Source: Prunus persica
Lineage: Eukaryota; Streptophyta; Magnoliopsida; Rosales; Rosaceae
Assembly: GCF_000346465.2 (NCBI RefSeq)
Contig: NC_034011.1
Coordinates: forward strand, 25,913,941-25,977,940
DNA length: 64,000 nt
Direction of reading: 5' to 3'
The first letter of the stretch is position 1. Every line of letters starts with the position of its first letter. The translations under genes were made by a program, and so were the position numbers. The notes under the pieces are model-generated. The model was not told where the DNA came from. It was given only the letters and a program-made list of their open reading frames with translations, and made no database searches. Positions 51,292-62,273 of this stretch are shown piece after piece.

Positions 51292-54200
51292 ATGGCGTCC
51301 ATGGCTAACCGAGCCAATCCACTGCTCAACAATCTCCCTCACTTTCTCACATGGCGAGCCCTAGGGTTCCGAACAATTTGCAGCGGCCGCATGGGCTTCT
51401 CGTCTCAGTCGCAGCGGCAACTCGATCCTGAATCCCCCGTCGCCGGCACCAAGGTACTCGAGACTTTCAAAGAAGAATTTGAAATCGGAGATCGTTTAAT
51501 TACACTTGAATCCGGAAAGATCGCTCGCTTCGCTAACGGGGCCGTCGTTTTAGGCATGGAAGAGACCAAAGTCTTATCCACCGTGGCCGCTGCCAAAGGC
51601 GATGCCGTTCGTGATTTTTTGCCCCTAACTGTATGTCTCTAATTAAACTTACATTTTCGTATTAATTTCTTTATGTCGAATACATAAATTCTTCAATTAT
51701 TTGAAGTTTCACTGATCGCAGTAGCTGTTAATGGGTAAAACTTCTATGTGATAATATGGCAATTATAATTCTAGTAAGAGCCTCTGTTTCAATACGGTCC
51801 CTTTCATGCGGTCATGTTCTTTTTGCATGCTTGTTTATTAATCACCTTGTGGTTCTTATTGCATTTTGGCGTATTGCTTACTGTAAGGTTGATTATCAAG
51901 AGAAGCAATTCGCCCAAGGTGTTATTCCGAACACATTCATGCGAAGGGAGGGAGCGCCAAAAGAGCGTGAACTCTTGTGTGGTCGTATCATTGATCGACC
52001 AATACGTCCCCTATTTCCTGCTGGGTTTTACCATGAGGTTCAGGTACGGTTTAGGTTTAGGTTTAGGTTGTTTTTTATATTTATGATTGGTACTCTTTTG
52101 CGGCAATAATGGTCTCTGAATACGCATTTCCTGATGTTCATACATAGGTAACAGCGAGTGTTCTTTCCTCTGATGGAAAACAAGATCCAGATGTACTGGC
52201 AGCTAATGCTACATCTGCTGCACTTATGTTATCAGATATTCCTTGGGCTGGCCCCATTGGAGTGATTCGTATAGGCAGGATTTCTGGGCAGTTTATTGTT
52301 AACCCAACTATGGATGAGGTAATGCTTACTAGCGATTCTTATCTGTCTTTCAACCGCCAATGTCCACATATTCACTTGTCATATCGTTTTTATGGCTCTA
52401 AATATTTTATTCACACAAACTCACTTCATCTGATTGGTCCGTAATTGTGTATAAATGCAGCTTAGCTTAAGTGATCTCAACTTAGTGTATGCCTGTACGA
52501 GGGACAAAACCTTAATGATTGATGTGCAGGCTCGTGAGATCTCAGAAAAAGATCTAGAAGCTGGGTTAAGATTGGCTCATCCTGAGGTAAGTCATGAAAC
52601 CTGCAACAATTTTGTGAAGTCTCTTTATTTATGGAATTCTCCTAAGAAACTGGACTGTGATTTCAGGCAGTTAAGTATATTGAACCTCAAATCAAACTGG
52701 CTGCTAAAGCTGGTAAGCACAAGAAGGAATATAAATTGTCAATGATGCCAGATAGAACATTGGAGAAAGTCGGTAAATTGGCAGAAGCTCCTATAGAAGC
52801 TGTTTTCACTGATCCTACATATGGCAAGGTGCATGTCATCTATATGTGTACATCGTCTGTTTCTTTTTGAATTCCTTCTCTTCATGCATGGTAATTCTGT
52901 ATTGTGTCTTCTTTTGGGTTTCAAATTGTGGAATACTTTAACTTCCAGTTTGAACGTGGAGAGGCCCTAGAGAATATCACGCAAGATGTGAAAAAAGTAC
53001 TTGAAGAAGAGTGTGATGAAGAAAGCTTGAGACTTTTACCAAAGGCAGTAGACACAGTGAGGAAAAAGGTAAGCCATGCCAAAATGAAGCTAAACAGAAT
53101 TCAGTATCTTTTTCCTTGTCTTGATTACTTTCATATTGTATGTCTGTGTGCATCCTTCACCTTAGTCGTATCTTTATCTTCGAGAACCTCTACATTTTCC
53201 ATTATGCTTAACAAGTTACAACCTATTATATGATAAATGGAATATGGCATTTGGAAATTTGATTTTGGGATAGACATTTATCTGAATTAGGTAGTTAGGT
53301 TTTCTATTAGGAGCTGCCGGCTGACTCTCTTTATTTTCTTAGTTGTATTCTTCTGCGACACACACACACACTCTTAGGAATAGACACATTTTCTCTTTTA
53401 GTTCTCACATCTTTCATTATGATTAATTAAAAAAATATTAGGTTGTCCGTAGAAGAATTATTGCGGAAGGATTCAGACTTGATGGGAGGCGTCTTGATGA
53501 AGTTAGGCCTTTGTATTGCGAAGCTGGTAATTTGCCTATGCTGCATGGATCATCGCTTTTTAATCGTGGAGACACACAGGTCAGTATGCATTTAAAATAC
53601 TGGATTTTGAAGTGTTTAAAACTTCATTCCAACTCTCGGTACATATTTGGTGTTACACACAGGTTCTTTGTACCGTAACACTTGGGGCACCTGGTGATGC
53701 TCAACGGTTGGAGTCTATTGTTGGTCCCCCAACAAAACGCTTCATGCTTCACTACAGCTTCCCCCCATTCTGTATAAATGAAGTTGGTAAACGAGGTGGC
53801 TTGAACAGGCGTGAAGTTGGTCACGGTAATCATTGCCTACTTGCTAAATGGAGCAATGTGATTTTAATTTTTCACTTTGCCTTTTGGGTCTGCTCTAAGC
53901 TTTGGGCCTGGTGGTTGCTTGAGTTTACTTTTTATTAGCTTTAATAACTTTTTGAATTTATGTGGCTGGACTTATACATAATGGTAATATGGTATATGGT
54001 TTGTATGGGGTCATGAAGCCCAAGAAAGAAACACTGCCACATGCATCTGAAAGTGATGCTACTGCATCCTTTTTTGGGGTCTGATGGTTGCAATAACCTG
54101 TGCCCACGTCACACTTGATTTAGCAACTATCTAAATATGTATATTGTTTTCCCTGTTGATTTATTTCCATTTACCAAAGCAACAGTGGGATCTAGGCTCA

Positions 54201-55415
54201 CTTTAAACTGAAGTGAAATGCCTGTGATGTTTTACATAAATGGATTTATTAATTGTCGTTTTCAATCTAGCATCAGACGTTTTAGGACCTAGATAAGTGG
54301 TTTAGGATATAGATAAGTGAATTCCTAGATGTTTATGTGTAAATGCACAACTTTCTTAATGACATAGAAGTTTTACCTTCTAGAGTAGAAATAGAAATGA
54401 TAATTGTTAAACAAGTTAATAATTATAAAAATTTGTAGTTGGTTTTGAATGAATAGGAACTCTGGCGGAGAAAGCTCTCCTTGCTGTATTACCTCCTGAA
54501 GATGATTTTCCTTATACTGTCCGTATCAATTCTGAAGTAATGGCGTCTGATGGTTCAACATCAATGGCAACTGTCTGTGGAGGTATTCTTTTCAGTTTAC
54601 TGCAGTAGTAGCTATTGCCAATCTTTCTGTGTATTTAATTATAGTTGTTTTATTTGGTTTCTGTAGGCAGTATGGCTTTGATGGATGCTGGCATTCCACT
54701 GCGCGAACATGTAGCTGGTGTCTCGGTAGGTCTTGTTAGTGAAGTTGATCAATCTACTGGCTCAATAAAGGATTACCGTATATTGACTGATATTCTGGTG
54801 AGATTTTTACTTGGCTTTATGTTGAGTTTTACCTGTTGCATGGTGGCCTTATGAAAATAGTCAATGATTTCCGTTATTTCTCAAACTGAATTTGCCTTTA
54901 AATGCCATATCAGACCTTCACTTTTTCATTTTCTTTCTCAGTTATGCATGTCTCATTTTTTTTCTTTGGTTTATTTCTTCATTGTGTTTTAAATTGAATA
55001 TTTTAGAATTTATAGCCGAAGTTTTATAACTACTACTTGTGGGTTTCTGATTCCAGATTTTACGAATTATACCAATATATCTATGTTTTATTTATATTAT
55101 TAGTCAACTTAGAAGTTTATTTAATTTTTTAGGGTCTGGAAGATCATTTGGGGGACATGGACTTTAAAATTGCTGGCACGCAAAGAGGAATTACAGCAAT
55201 TCAGTTGGATATAAAACCTGCTGGAATTCCTTTAGATATTATTTGTGAAAGCTTAGAGCCTGCACGTAAAGGTCGCATTCAAATACTTGATCACATGGAG
55301 AGAGAGATCAGCGTACCACGCACTCAAGATGATAGAAATTCTCCTCGATTAGGTTGAGTTTTCAACTTAGTTCTTTTGTCTTTTGTTTTTAACCAGTGAC
55401 ATCTCTTAGGCAATA

Positions 55416-55480
<65 letters not shown>

Positions 55481-57884
55481 GAGCTTCAAGATTTAAGATT
55501 GCTGGTGCAGCTACCTTGAAGTACAGTAATGATGCACTTCGTCGCTTGCTTGGCCCTCTTGGTGCTCTAAAAAGAAAAATTGAAGATGAAACAGGTGTGA
55601 TTCTTTTTTCTCTCTTTATTTTTAATCCACAAAGAAACAAGGATGTTTTGCACTTCTTTCTTACAAATTATTGAGCCCTTTCTGTTGATAATATTATCTG
55701 GCCTTTGGATTTTACTTTTGTTATCTATATTCAGAGTCATTTGGTTGTCAGCACTGTAGTTTGGGCGCATTATATAATGTTTTCACTCCTAAAATAACAC
55801 GTAGGGAAAACAGTCTACAGCTATAGTACTTACCTCAACCGTCTCATGGAATTTGGTTCATTTATTTTGTTTTCATCTTCATGTATTTCTGTTATGCGCA
55901 TGTTCTTCATGGGTTTTGTTTAAAAAAATTTCCTTCTGGTTGATTATTATGTTATGCACAAGTTTTTGATGTCATCATAGAGTGCCCATGATATAAAGTT
56001 TATGTATATTAATTAACTCAACAATTGCTGCTTATTTCTTTCAGGAAGTTGCTTGACCCACTCTTTATTTCTCTCCATTTAAACAAAAAATTTTTTATTG
56101 AAAAATATATATTTCAGGCTGTATCTCTGATAGTCAGTTCTGTTGTTCTCAGGTGCACGGATCTCCGTAAGTGATGGAACACTCACCATAGTTGCTAAGA
56201 ATCAATCTGTAATGGAAAAAGTACTGGAAAAGGTATTTTGCCACTCAATCAGCTACTATATTTCTTGAGTTGATTAAAATGTTGTTTTTCTATGGCATTG
56301 AATTCCATTCAAAGCTTTATAAACATGATGCATCTTTGAGTGCCTCCAGGCTCCCTCTCTCTCTCTCTCTCTCTCAGTCATTTCTTGTGTTGCCTTTATT
56401 GGTTTATTCTGTCCTTCAGGTTGATTTCATACTTGGGCGTGAGATCGAAATTGGTGGGATCTATAAAGGAAGAGTATCTTCAATCAAGGAATATGGTGCA
56501 TTTGTGGAGTTTAATGGTGGTCAGCAAGGCCTTCTGCACATTTCTGAGTTGTCACATGAACCAGTACGTAGAACATTGCATTGCTTTAGAATACTGATTC
56601 CTTCCCACACCCTCTGTGTATAAAAATGTTTATGGAACAACTTTATATATATTACAGGAGATTTTTTTATTTCTTTGTGACATTTATAGCTTTTTTTTAT
56701 TATCAGGTTTCTCGGGTTTCAGACGTGGTATCTATTGGGCAGCAGCTTTCCTTGATATGCATAGGCCAGGATGTTCGCGGTAACATTAAATTATCCCTTA
56801 AAGCTACTTTACCTCGACCTAGATCTGAGACAAATAATGTGGTTGAGGAATCTGTTTCATCCACCAAAGAAGCACCTAGTATTTGGGCATCTGCTGGAGA
56901 CCTTTCGTCTAATGGACAACAAAATCAGAGCTCTATATCTGAAGCTGTAGGCATTAATGCCTCTACTTCTAGTCCACCAATTCTAATTCGAAGTGCAGCA
57001 GAGTGTGATGAGGAAGAAAAATCTGCTGCTTTGGTTCAGAGTTCTAAAGCTACTTCTAGGCCTGTTTGTGCTTCGGAAACAGATCACAAGCGAATAACAT
57101 TCCATCAAGATAGTTCAGTACTTGCTAAGCCTGGTCTCCTTCAAAGTATTAATGATAAGATGTCAAAATCTTTCTCACAGAAGGAAGGAGATAAAACTGA
57201 AGTTAGAAGCCCTGTAACTGCAAAAACTCTGAAGATAGGAACAAAGGTTACTGCCAAGGTTTATCAGATCCGCACGGGGGGATTGGTGCTTGACCTAGGT
57301 GGGGGAATTCGAGGAATGTATCGGTTTGAGGTATGTGCCATCTTGTTTTTATAGGACAGAGAAGTATTTTTCTTTTTCTTTGGGTGAATAATTAGATTCC
57401 TTCCTAGTAGTTACCCAATATCCACTCCCTTTAGATTGTATTCAACACAGTTCTGATTCATGTCACTCATCCATCTCAGTCGCTCAGTCTATAAGTGGGA
57501 GTAACATCGCCTTTACTCTCCCTTCGGCATGATGTATTTTCCACTGCTCACTCTTGTGGGAAAGACTAGTCTGTCGTGTGTAAGCAGTAAAAAAATGGGT
57601 ACATGCAATTAGCTAGAATGATCAGCCTAGGTTGTGGTACATTATTTTGCCTTACATTTAATGGTGTGAGATGACCATGAACTCAACGAAAAGAGTTGTT
57701 TTTATTTTATTTTGGTCTGATGGAAAATATGCCCCTTTTTATAAGTGACTTATTTACTAACCTTTGTTTTGCCGTGCAGACCAATGGTAAGAATGACTTC
57801 GAAGTCGATGATGAGTTACGAGTTGTGTGTGTTAGTTTTTCTAGCAAGGGGATTCCAGTAATGTCCCTGGAGGATGATGAGTAG
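51292..57884 (+). CDS. PNP2: Polyribonucleotide nucleotidyltransferase 2, mitochondrial
   Basis: Phosphorolytic 3'-5' exonuclease that trims and removes mitochondrial RNAs. Sixteen exons: 51292-51630, 51888-52043, 52148-52318, 52461-52586, 52667-52828, 52949-53068, 53442-53579, 53663-53825, 54457-54582, 54667-54797, 55133-55352, 55511-55594, 56153-56232, 56420-56563, 56707-57330, 57780-57884; 962 residues, all in frame. Residues 1-45 are Arg/Ser-rich without acidic residues (presequence). Order: first RNase PH domain (about 60-200), helical linker, second RNase PH domain (about 375-605, with FNRGDTQ and the [14 protein letters not shown] stretch), KH domain (about 615-672), S1 domain (about 685-760). 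A 130-residue Ser-rich low-complexity insert precedes a second S1-like segment (about 895-955), typical of PNP2 and absent from plastid PNP1. Confidence 0.95.
55420..55479. repeat. (TG)n microsatellite in PNP2 intron 11
   Basis: About 30 TG repeats in a 158-bp intron, ending 31 bp before the acceptor at 55510. TG/UG tracts near acceptors can affect splicing. Confidence 0.95.
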
Positions 57885-58427
57885 CAATGTTTTTGTCACG
57901 TAGATAACTGTCAAGGCAATCATCTTGAGGAAATTCTGGTTGCAGTGGCAGAATAGAGAGACGGTCGCCTAGCCAAACAACTACCGAGAAGCTTCTGCAG
58001 GTTCAATACAAGCTGGTTGGAAGATAATATCTTGAAACCACAGTTCATATTTGGAAATGCCAGGAACGGTTGCTCATGAACTGGTTTCCCGTGATTTAGG
58101 TGTCATGTTTTAGCCAAGCATGGCCCCAGTTTTCTCTCTATTTCTTCACTCTCATAGACTTCTCTTGTACATATTTTACCGGCTTGTCATTCCTTTTATT
58201 TTTTTTCCCCGCTATTCCATTATTCAGGGATTGCATCCGCTGACAAAGTGTAATTGGGCCGCTATGAAGCCTATACAAATCCTTGAGCCCGAAGAGTACC
58301 CAAGCTAAGTCCAAGCAAACTCTTGGCATTGAGAAACAACTGTAACATATCGGAAGACGATTTATTATTTAAGCTTAAACTCATGGCAAGAAACTGGAAA
58401 TTGCACACCTATAACGTTCAAATTAAG
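57885..58427. other. PNP2 3' UTR and flank
   Basis: Likely 3' UTR to about 58210. No other feature is recognised before the GGCCCA array. Confidence 0.5.
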
Positions 58428-58950
58428 GTCCAGAAGGTGGCCCAATAATTGTGGAAAGAGGTCCAAAAGTCTGCCAATAACGTCCATTAAGGCCCAGAAG
58501 TCGGCATAATAACAGAAGAGGGCCCAAAATTCGGCCCAAATAGGCCCAGAGCTTGCCCAGTAACGTGAAATAGGCCCATAAATCGGCCCAATGATATGAC
58601 AGAAGGCCCAGAAACAGGGCCCAATAACGTTAAATCAGGCTCATAGGAAGGCCCAATAATGTCAAATCAAACTCATATCAGGCCCAGAGATCGGCCCAAT
58701 AAAGAAAAAAGGGCCTCAAAAGTCGGCCCAATAATATGAAAGCAGGCCCAAAAACGGCCCAGTATCGTCAAATTAGGCCTAGAAGTCAGCCCAACAACTG
58801 AAAAAGGGCAACAAAGTCGGCCCACTAAACTGAAATCAGGACCAAGTCAGCCCAAACAGGGCTAGAAGTGGACCCAATAACCTAAAATCAGAACCAGAAG
58901 TCGGCCAGTAAATCAGGCCCAAAATTCGTCCGTAAAAGGCGCAGAAAGAA
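58428..58950. repeat. GGCCCA-rich degenerate minisatellite, about 31-bp period
   Basis: About 16-17 diverged units of roughly 31 bp with the form AGGCCCA-GAAGTC-GGCCCAATAA-N-GTNAAATC. Exact GGCCCA hexamers occur at 58439, 58491, 58521, 58533, 58543, 58573, 58585, 58605, 58618, 58650, 58681, 58693, 58735, 58745, 58756, 58819 and 58916: seventeen on one strand in under 500 bp, where about 0.1 is expected by chance. Within units, two hexamers lie 10-13 bp apart. Every hexamer on the other strand reads TGGGCC, the site II core bound by TCP factors. Units differ too much for a recent expansion. Confidence 0.9.
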
Positions 58951-59334
58951 AAATATTGGGCTTTTGAGCAAATTAATTTGGTCCGCATGTCAAAATTAGT
59001 GGGCTCAAACGTGATGGCTAGAATTCGGGGCCCCTAAGAAACTTGAAGTGTTGTGCAGATGTTTGAGCTAGAAATTGGTTGGGTAAATTAATTACAAATT
59101 GGACGTCCATAACTTCAGGCCCAAAACGGTAAGACCAAATTGGATTGGCAATAAACTAGGGCTGAAAGTTTACGGATCCGAACTGTAGCCCAAGCAAGAG
59201 GGTCAAAATGGGGCACATTGTCAGTAGCCCAGTACCAGTGCTTTAAATAAATTCGGAAGGGCAGAAGGCCTGGCCCAGTTGGCCCTGAAAACATTTTGTC
59301 CGGCCAAACCGAAATGGACCCTTTAACAAATAGC
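58951..59334. other. Region between the GGCCCA array and the duplicated element
   Basis: Continues a similar GC-rich composition with scattered GGCCCA/GCCCA motifs (for example near 59119, 59190, 59227 and 59274), perhaps an older, more decayed part of the same repeat. No coding frame. Confidence 0.45.
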
Positions 59335-59545
59335 ACTCAGTCATTCTATAATGAGGGTCTTATCTAAGGCCCTTAGATGAGATCCTATCTCTTAACCGTT
59401 GAATCAAACTAACTCAGTCATTCTATAATGAGGGTCTTATCTAAGGCCCTTAGATGAGATCCTATCTCTTAACCGTTGAATCAAACTAACCAATTTGATC
59501 CAACAGCTAAGAGATAGGCCCTCAATATAGAATTCTTGCAATCGC
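59335..59545. repeat. 77-bp tandem duplication within a MITE-like inverted repeat
   Basis: Two near-identical copies start at 59335 and 59412 (ACTCAGTCATTCTATAATGA...), each with TAAGGCCCTTAGATGAGATC. The sequence after the second copy (AGAGATAGGCCCTCAATATAGAAT, ending about 59532) is an inverted match to its beginning, so the unit looks like a MITE whose left arm was duplicated. Confidence 0.7.
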
Positions 59546-59851
59546 ATGAGCCAAATTTGATGGGCTCGCATAGCTCAACAAGGCCTCCCTCCAAAATGAG
59601 GAGTTTGGATCAGATAGTTCCACCAGTCGGGCCGAAGTTCAGCCCAAATAAACTCTTTAAGTGAAGATGCTAGCTAAGGTAGGAATGATTTAGTCAGAAA
59701 ATGAAAATTAATAGGAAAGCTTCTATCTACTCGTTAAAAGTAGAGGTAAACATTCAGACCATATTATTATGTTGGAACTTGTAAGTGATCTCCAGTATCT
59801 TTGCCATCACCATTCACAACTTGAGGACTTGAGGTCGGTACAGGGTGATCC
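59546..59851. other. Spacer downstream of the small minus-strand gene
   Basis: About 300 bp of AT-rich sequence, likely 3' UTR of the minus-strand candidate gene. Nothing else is recognised. Confidence 0.4.
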
Positions 59852-61454
59852 TCAATTGTTGAGGAACAATATCATATCATCAATGTCAAGTCTCTGTTGC
59901 TCTTTCCCAACCTGAAAATAATATGCAGGAATTAGTTGTCCACAATTCTGCAATTTTTCCAGCGTGTAGCAAAAATAATATGCAGGAATCAGTTGTCTAC
60001 AATTCTGCAAATTTTCCGGCGTGTAGCTATTTGCCAATTCATGACAAAAGACAGATAAAACAAACACCATCTATGCTCATTATAAAAGGCCAAACTCAGG
60101 TTCAAGGGAAAAGAATAAAAAGCCAAACTCCTGAAACAATCTGGGAAAGTATAGTGAACATAAAATAAGATGCTTACATAAGGTTCGACCAAACAGCAAT
60201 TTAGGATCAGAATCAACAAATTCGAAAATGTACAAATCACAAACGGTCACAAGATTTAAACAAAGCTATATATAACAAACAACAGCAAAGAGTGATGCTC
60301 AACTTTACTGTTTACCTGATACAGGTTCTTCAGACTCCTCCGAGCTGCTGATAATGTGTATTAAGGGAGACTGATAGAAAACTGTCACCAGGTATAAAGC
60401 AACCATCAGATCATCCTCAAAGAAATTATCAGCATGAGTAGAAGCAACTACAAATTAATATACTGGGTCAGTCGTAGATGCTCATCGAAATCAATCATGG
60501 AATGACATGCCAAGTCAGCGAATTTTTCACATAAAGGTATAGGTGCAAATACACATTACCGTATGCCCATATGCCATACAACAGACGTTCATGTTAAGCA
60601 CTGTCCTACTTCACAAATGAGAGATAGCAGACAAAATTATGTCCATTATCATCTTCCCGCTGCTATAACTGTTACTGAAAGCCCACTTATTGGGGTCAGC
60701 ATTTATCAAAACTATTTCATCTCTATATGTAATATAGAGATGAAATAAGGGTCACAGAAGATGCTTCACATGGTTGCTTTTGTAATGCTATTTACATAAT
60801 TGCTTCTGTGATGTAGTTCACACAATTGCTTTAAAAATTCTAATACTTCTCTCACTAACTCTACACAGTAAACACGAAAAGATTTAGGATTGCAGCTAAA
60901 CACATATCATCCAACAAACAACTTGGCACTTTCAAGTCAAAGTACAATGCAATGTGTGCTTTGCTTTGGAATGAGAAACCAAACCACACTACTACAATGC
61001 ATCAAACAGGACATTTCTCATTAAAAAAGATCAAGGGGGAACGCACATCACTGAAAATTGGCCACACATAGTTTAGACAAACGAGAAAATTCAAGAAATA
61101 GTAACAATGAACACTGCAACTAACCTATTGTCTCGTGCCCTAACACTCTCGTAAGCATTGCATATGAGAAAATGCGGCATCGCTAACCTTGCAATAAACA
61201 CAAACAAAAACTGTAAGTCCCACCAAGAATCTCGAAGAACAGACGAAGGAAAAAATAATCAAATAACGAGCCACAAATTCAAAAATTCACCTGAACATTT
61301 TCGCTCGCAGCTACGTAAGGAAGGGGCCTGCGCTTCTCATCATGCGATGGCTCTCTTTGAGCTCGACCTTGAAGGGAGGAGGTCGCTTATATTCCTGTGC
61401 ATCCAAGATTTCAGATCTCCGAACTCTTCCTTCTTTCGCCGAAATTGAAGCCAT
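59852..61454 (-). CDS. Candidate small spliced gene of unknown function, frame uncertain
   Basis: I do not recognise a family. Three open pieces line up on the minus strand. Exon 1 has ATG at 61454 and reads MASISAKEGRVRRSEILDAQ onward to ELKESH, with a GT donor at 61290. Exon 2 is 60323-60370 (CAG acceptor, donor GTATCA), reading SPLIHIISSSEESEEP, acidic. Exon 3 is 59852-59911, reading VGKEQQRLDIDDMILFLNN then stop. Exons 2 and 3 join in phase 0. Exon 1 in its ATG frame stops at 61311; the frame that reaches exon 2 (PLPYVAASENVQ) is shifted by 2 nt at about 61345-61350. Either a small insertion broke the gene, or an earlier donor (AAG|GTCGAG near 61374) joins exon 1 to exon 2 in frame. Predicted product is 60-90 residues. 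Confidence 0.4.
59917..60031. repeat. 57-bp tandem duplication in the last intron of the small gene
   Basis: Two copies of TAATATGCAGGAATYAGTTG... (TGCAGGAA at 59924 and 59981), 57 bp apart, divisible by three. Translated on the minus strand, it repeats a 19-residue block, and the frame stays open into exon 3, so a retained-intron isoform would be translatable. Confidence 0.85.
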
Positions 61455-61545
61455 ACAGACGAAGGTGCGAGGTCGAAACACGAATTGGCAGTCAAGTGCA
61501 TCGATGACGCAGAGGACTGACCTCCTTCTCCATGTTAGAATGGAA

Positions 61546-61567
61546 GGTTAGGGTTAGGGTAAGGGTT
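61546..61567 (-). promoter_or_regulatory. Telomere-like repeat / telo-box at the start of the small gene
   Basis: On the minus strand AAACCCTTACCCTAACCCTAACC lies about 95-115 bp before the candidate ATG. It matches plant telo-box (AAACCCTAA-like) elements near transcription starts, or a short interstitial telomeric repeat. Confidence 0.5.
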
Positions 61568-61784
61568 TGAGATTTTGGTTGAGGTGAGGGTTAGAATTCG
61601 CATGGAGATAGAATGAGCGAGTCAGTAGTTCGAGCGAGTTGGATGGTGTGTATTATTTCTCCTCCTGACACGTTTGAAGTGCCAAATATTGTCCTGAACT
61701 GCAAAAGGACCAAATGACAAAAAACAAAAAAACAATACTTGCAGATAAGACAAAAGGATTCGGGGTCAATTCGCGAATATAAAA

Positions 61785-62265
61785 GAGTGCTGCTAAACGA
61801 ACCATAAAATTAATTGAGTACACCCTATGATCTAAGTACACCCTAATATTTTAAATAAAACGTAAAATTAACTAAGTACACCCTATAAAACTATCAAAAA
61901 TACCCTTGGTACACCATAATACTTGTAGCATTATTTTATAGTTGATTTTCAGCTTTATTTTTTAAATAGTGTTTATAAATCTTTGACTTTTCATATGGAT
62001 TTATGCTTCTACTAAAACTGTTGACACTTTTTTGCGATTCCAAGTTCTTGCAATCACCACCTCTTTTGTTAAAAACACAATAGGACAAGCAATCTCTTGA
62101 TTAAGGTTGAATATGGTTAATAGGGTGTACGTATTAAAATTATATTTGTTTCACAATTTCATATATCCTTTTTGGTCATTTTATATTAAGGTAAATCAGT
62201 AATTCAATATATACTTTTATAATATGGTGTACTTAGTTAATTTTAGGGTTCGTTTAGCAGCACTC
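61785..62265. mobile_element. Complete MITE, 481 bp, with 8-bp target duplication (hAT-like)
   Basis: Terminal inverted repeats of about 45 bp begin GAGTGCTGCTAAACGAACC and contain TAAAATTAAxTxAGTACACC on both ends. The element is bounded by exact 8-bp copies of ATATAAAA (61777-61784 and 62266-62273). An 8-bp duplication is typical of hAT transposons. There is no transposase frame; inside are several GTACACC motifs near both ends. Confidence 0.9.
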
Positions 62266-62273
62266 ATATAAAA

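Noticed and set aside
55389..55640. Frame with a long His-Thr repeat
   Set aside because: It is the (TG)n microsatellite of PNP2 intron 11 read on the other strand.
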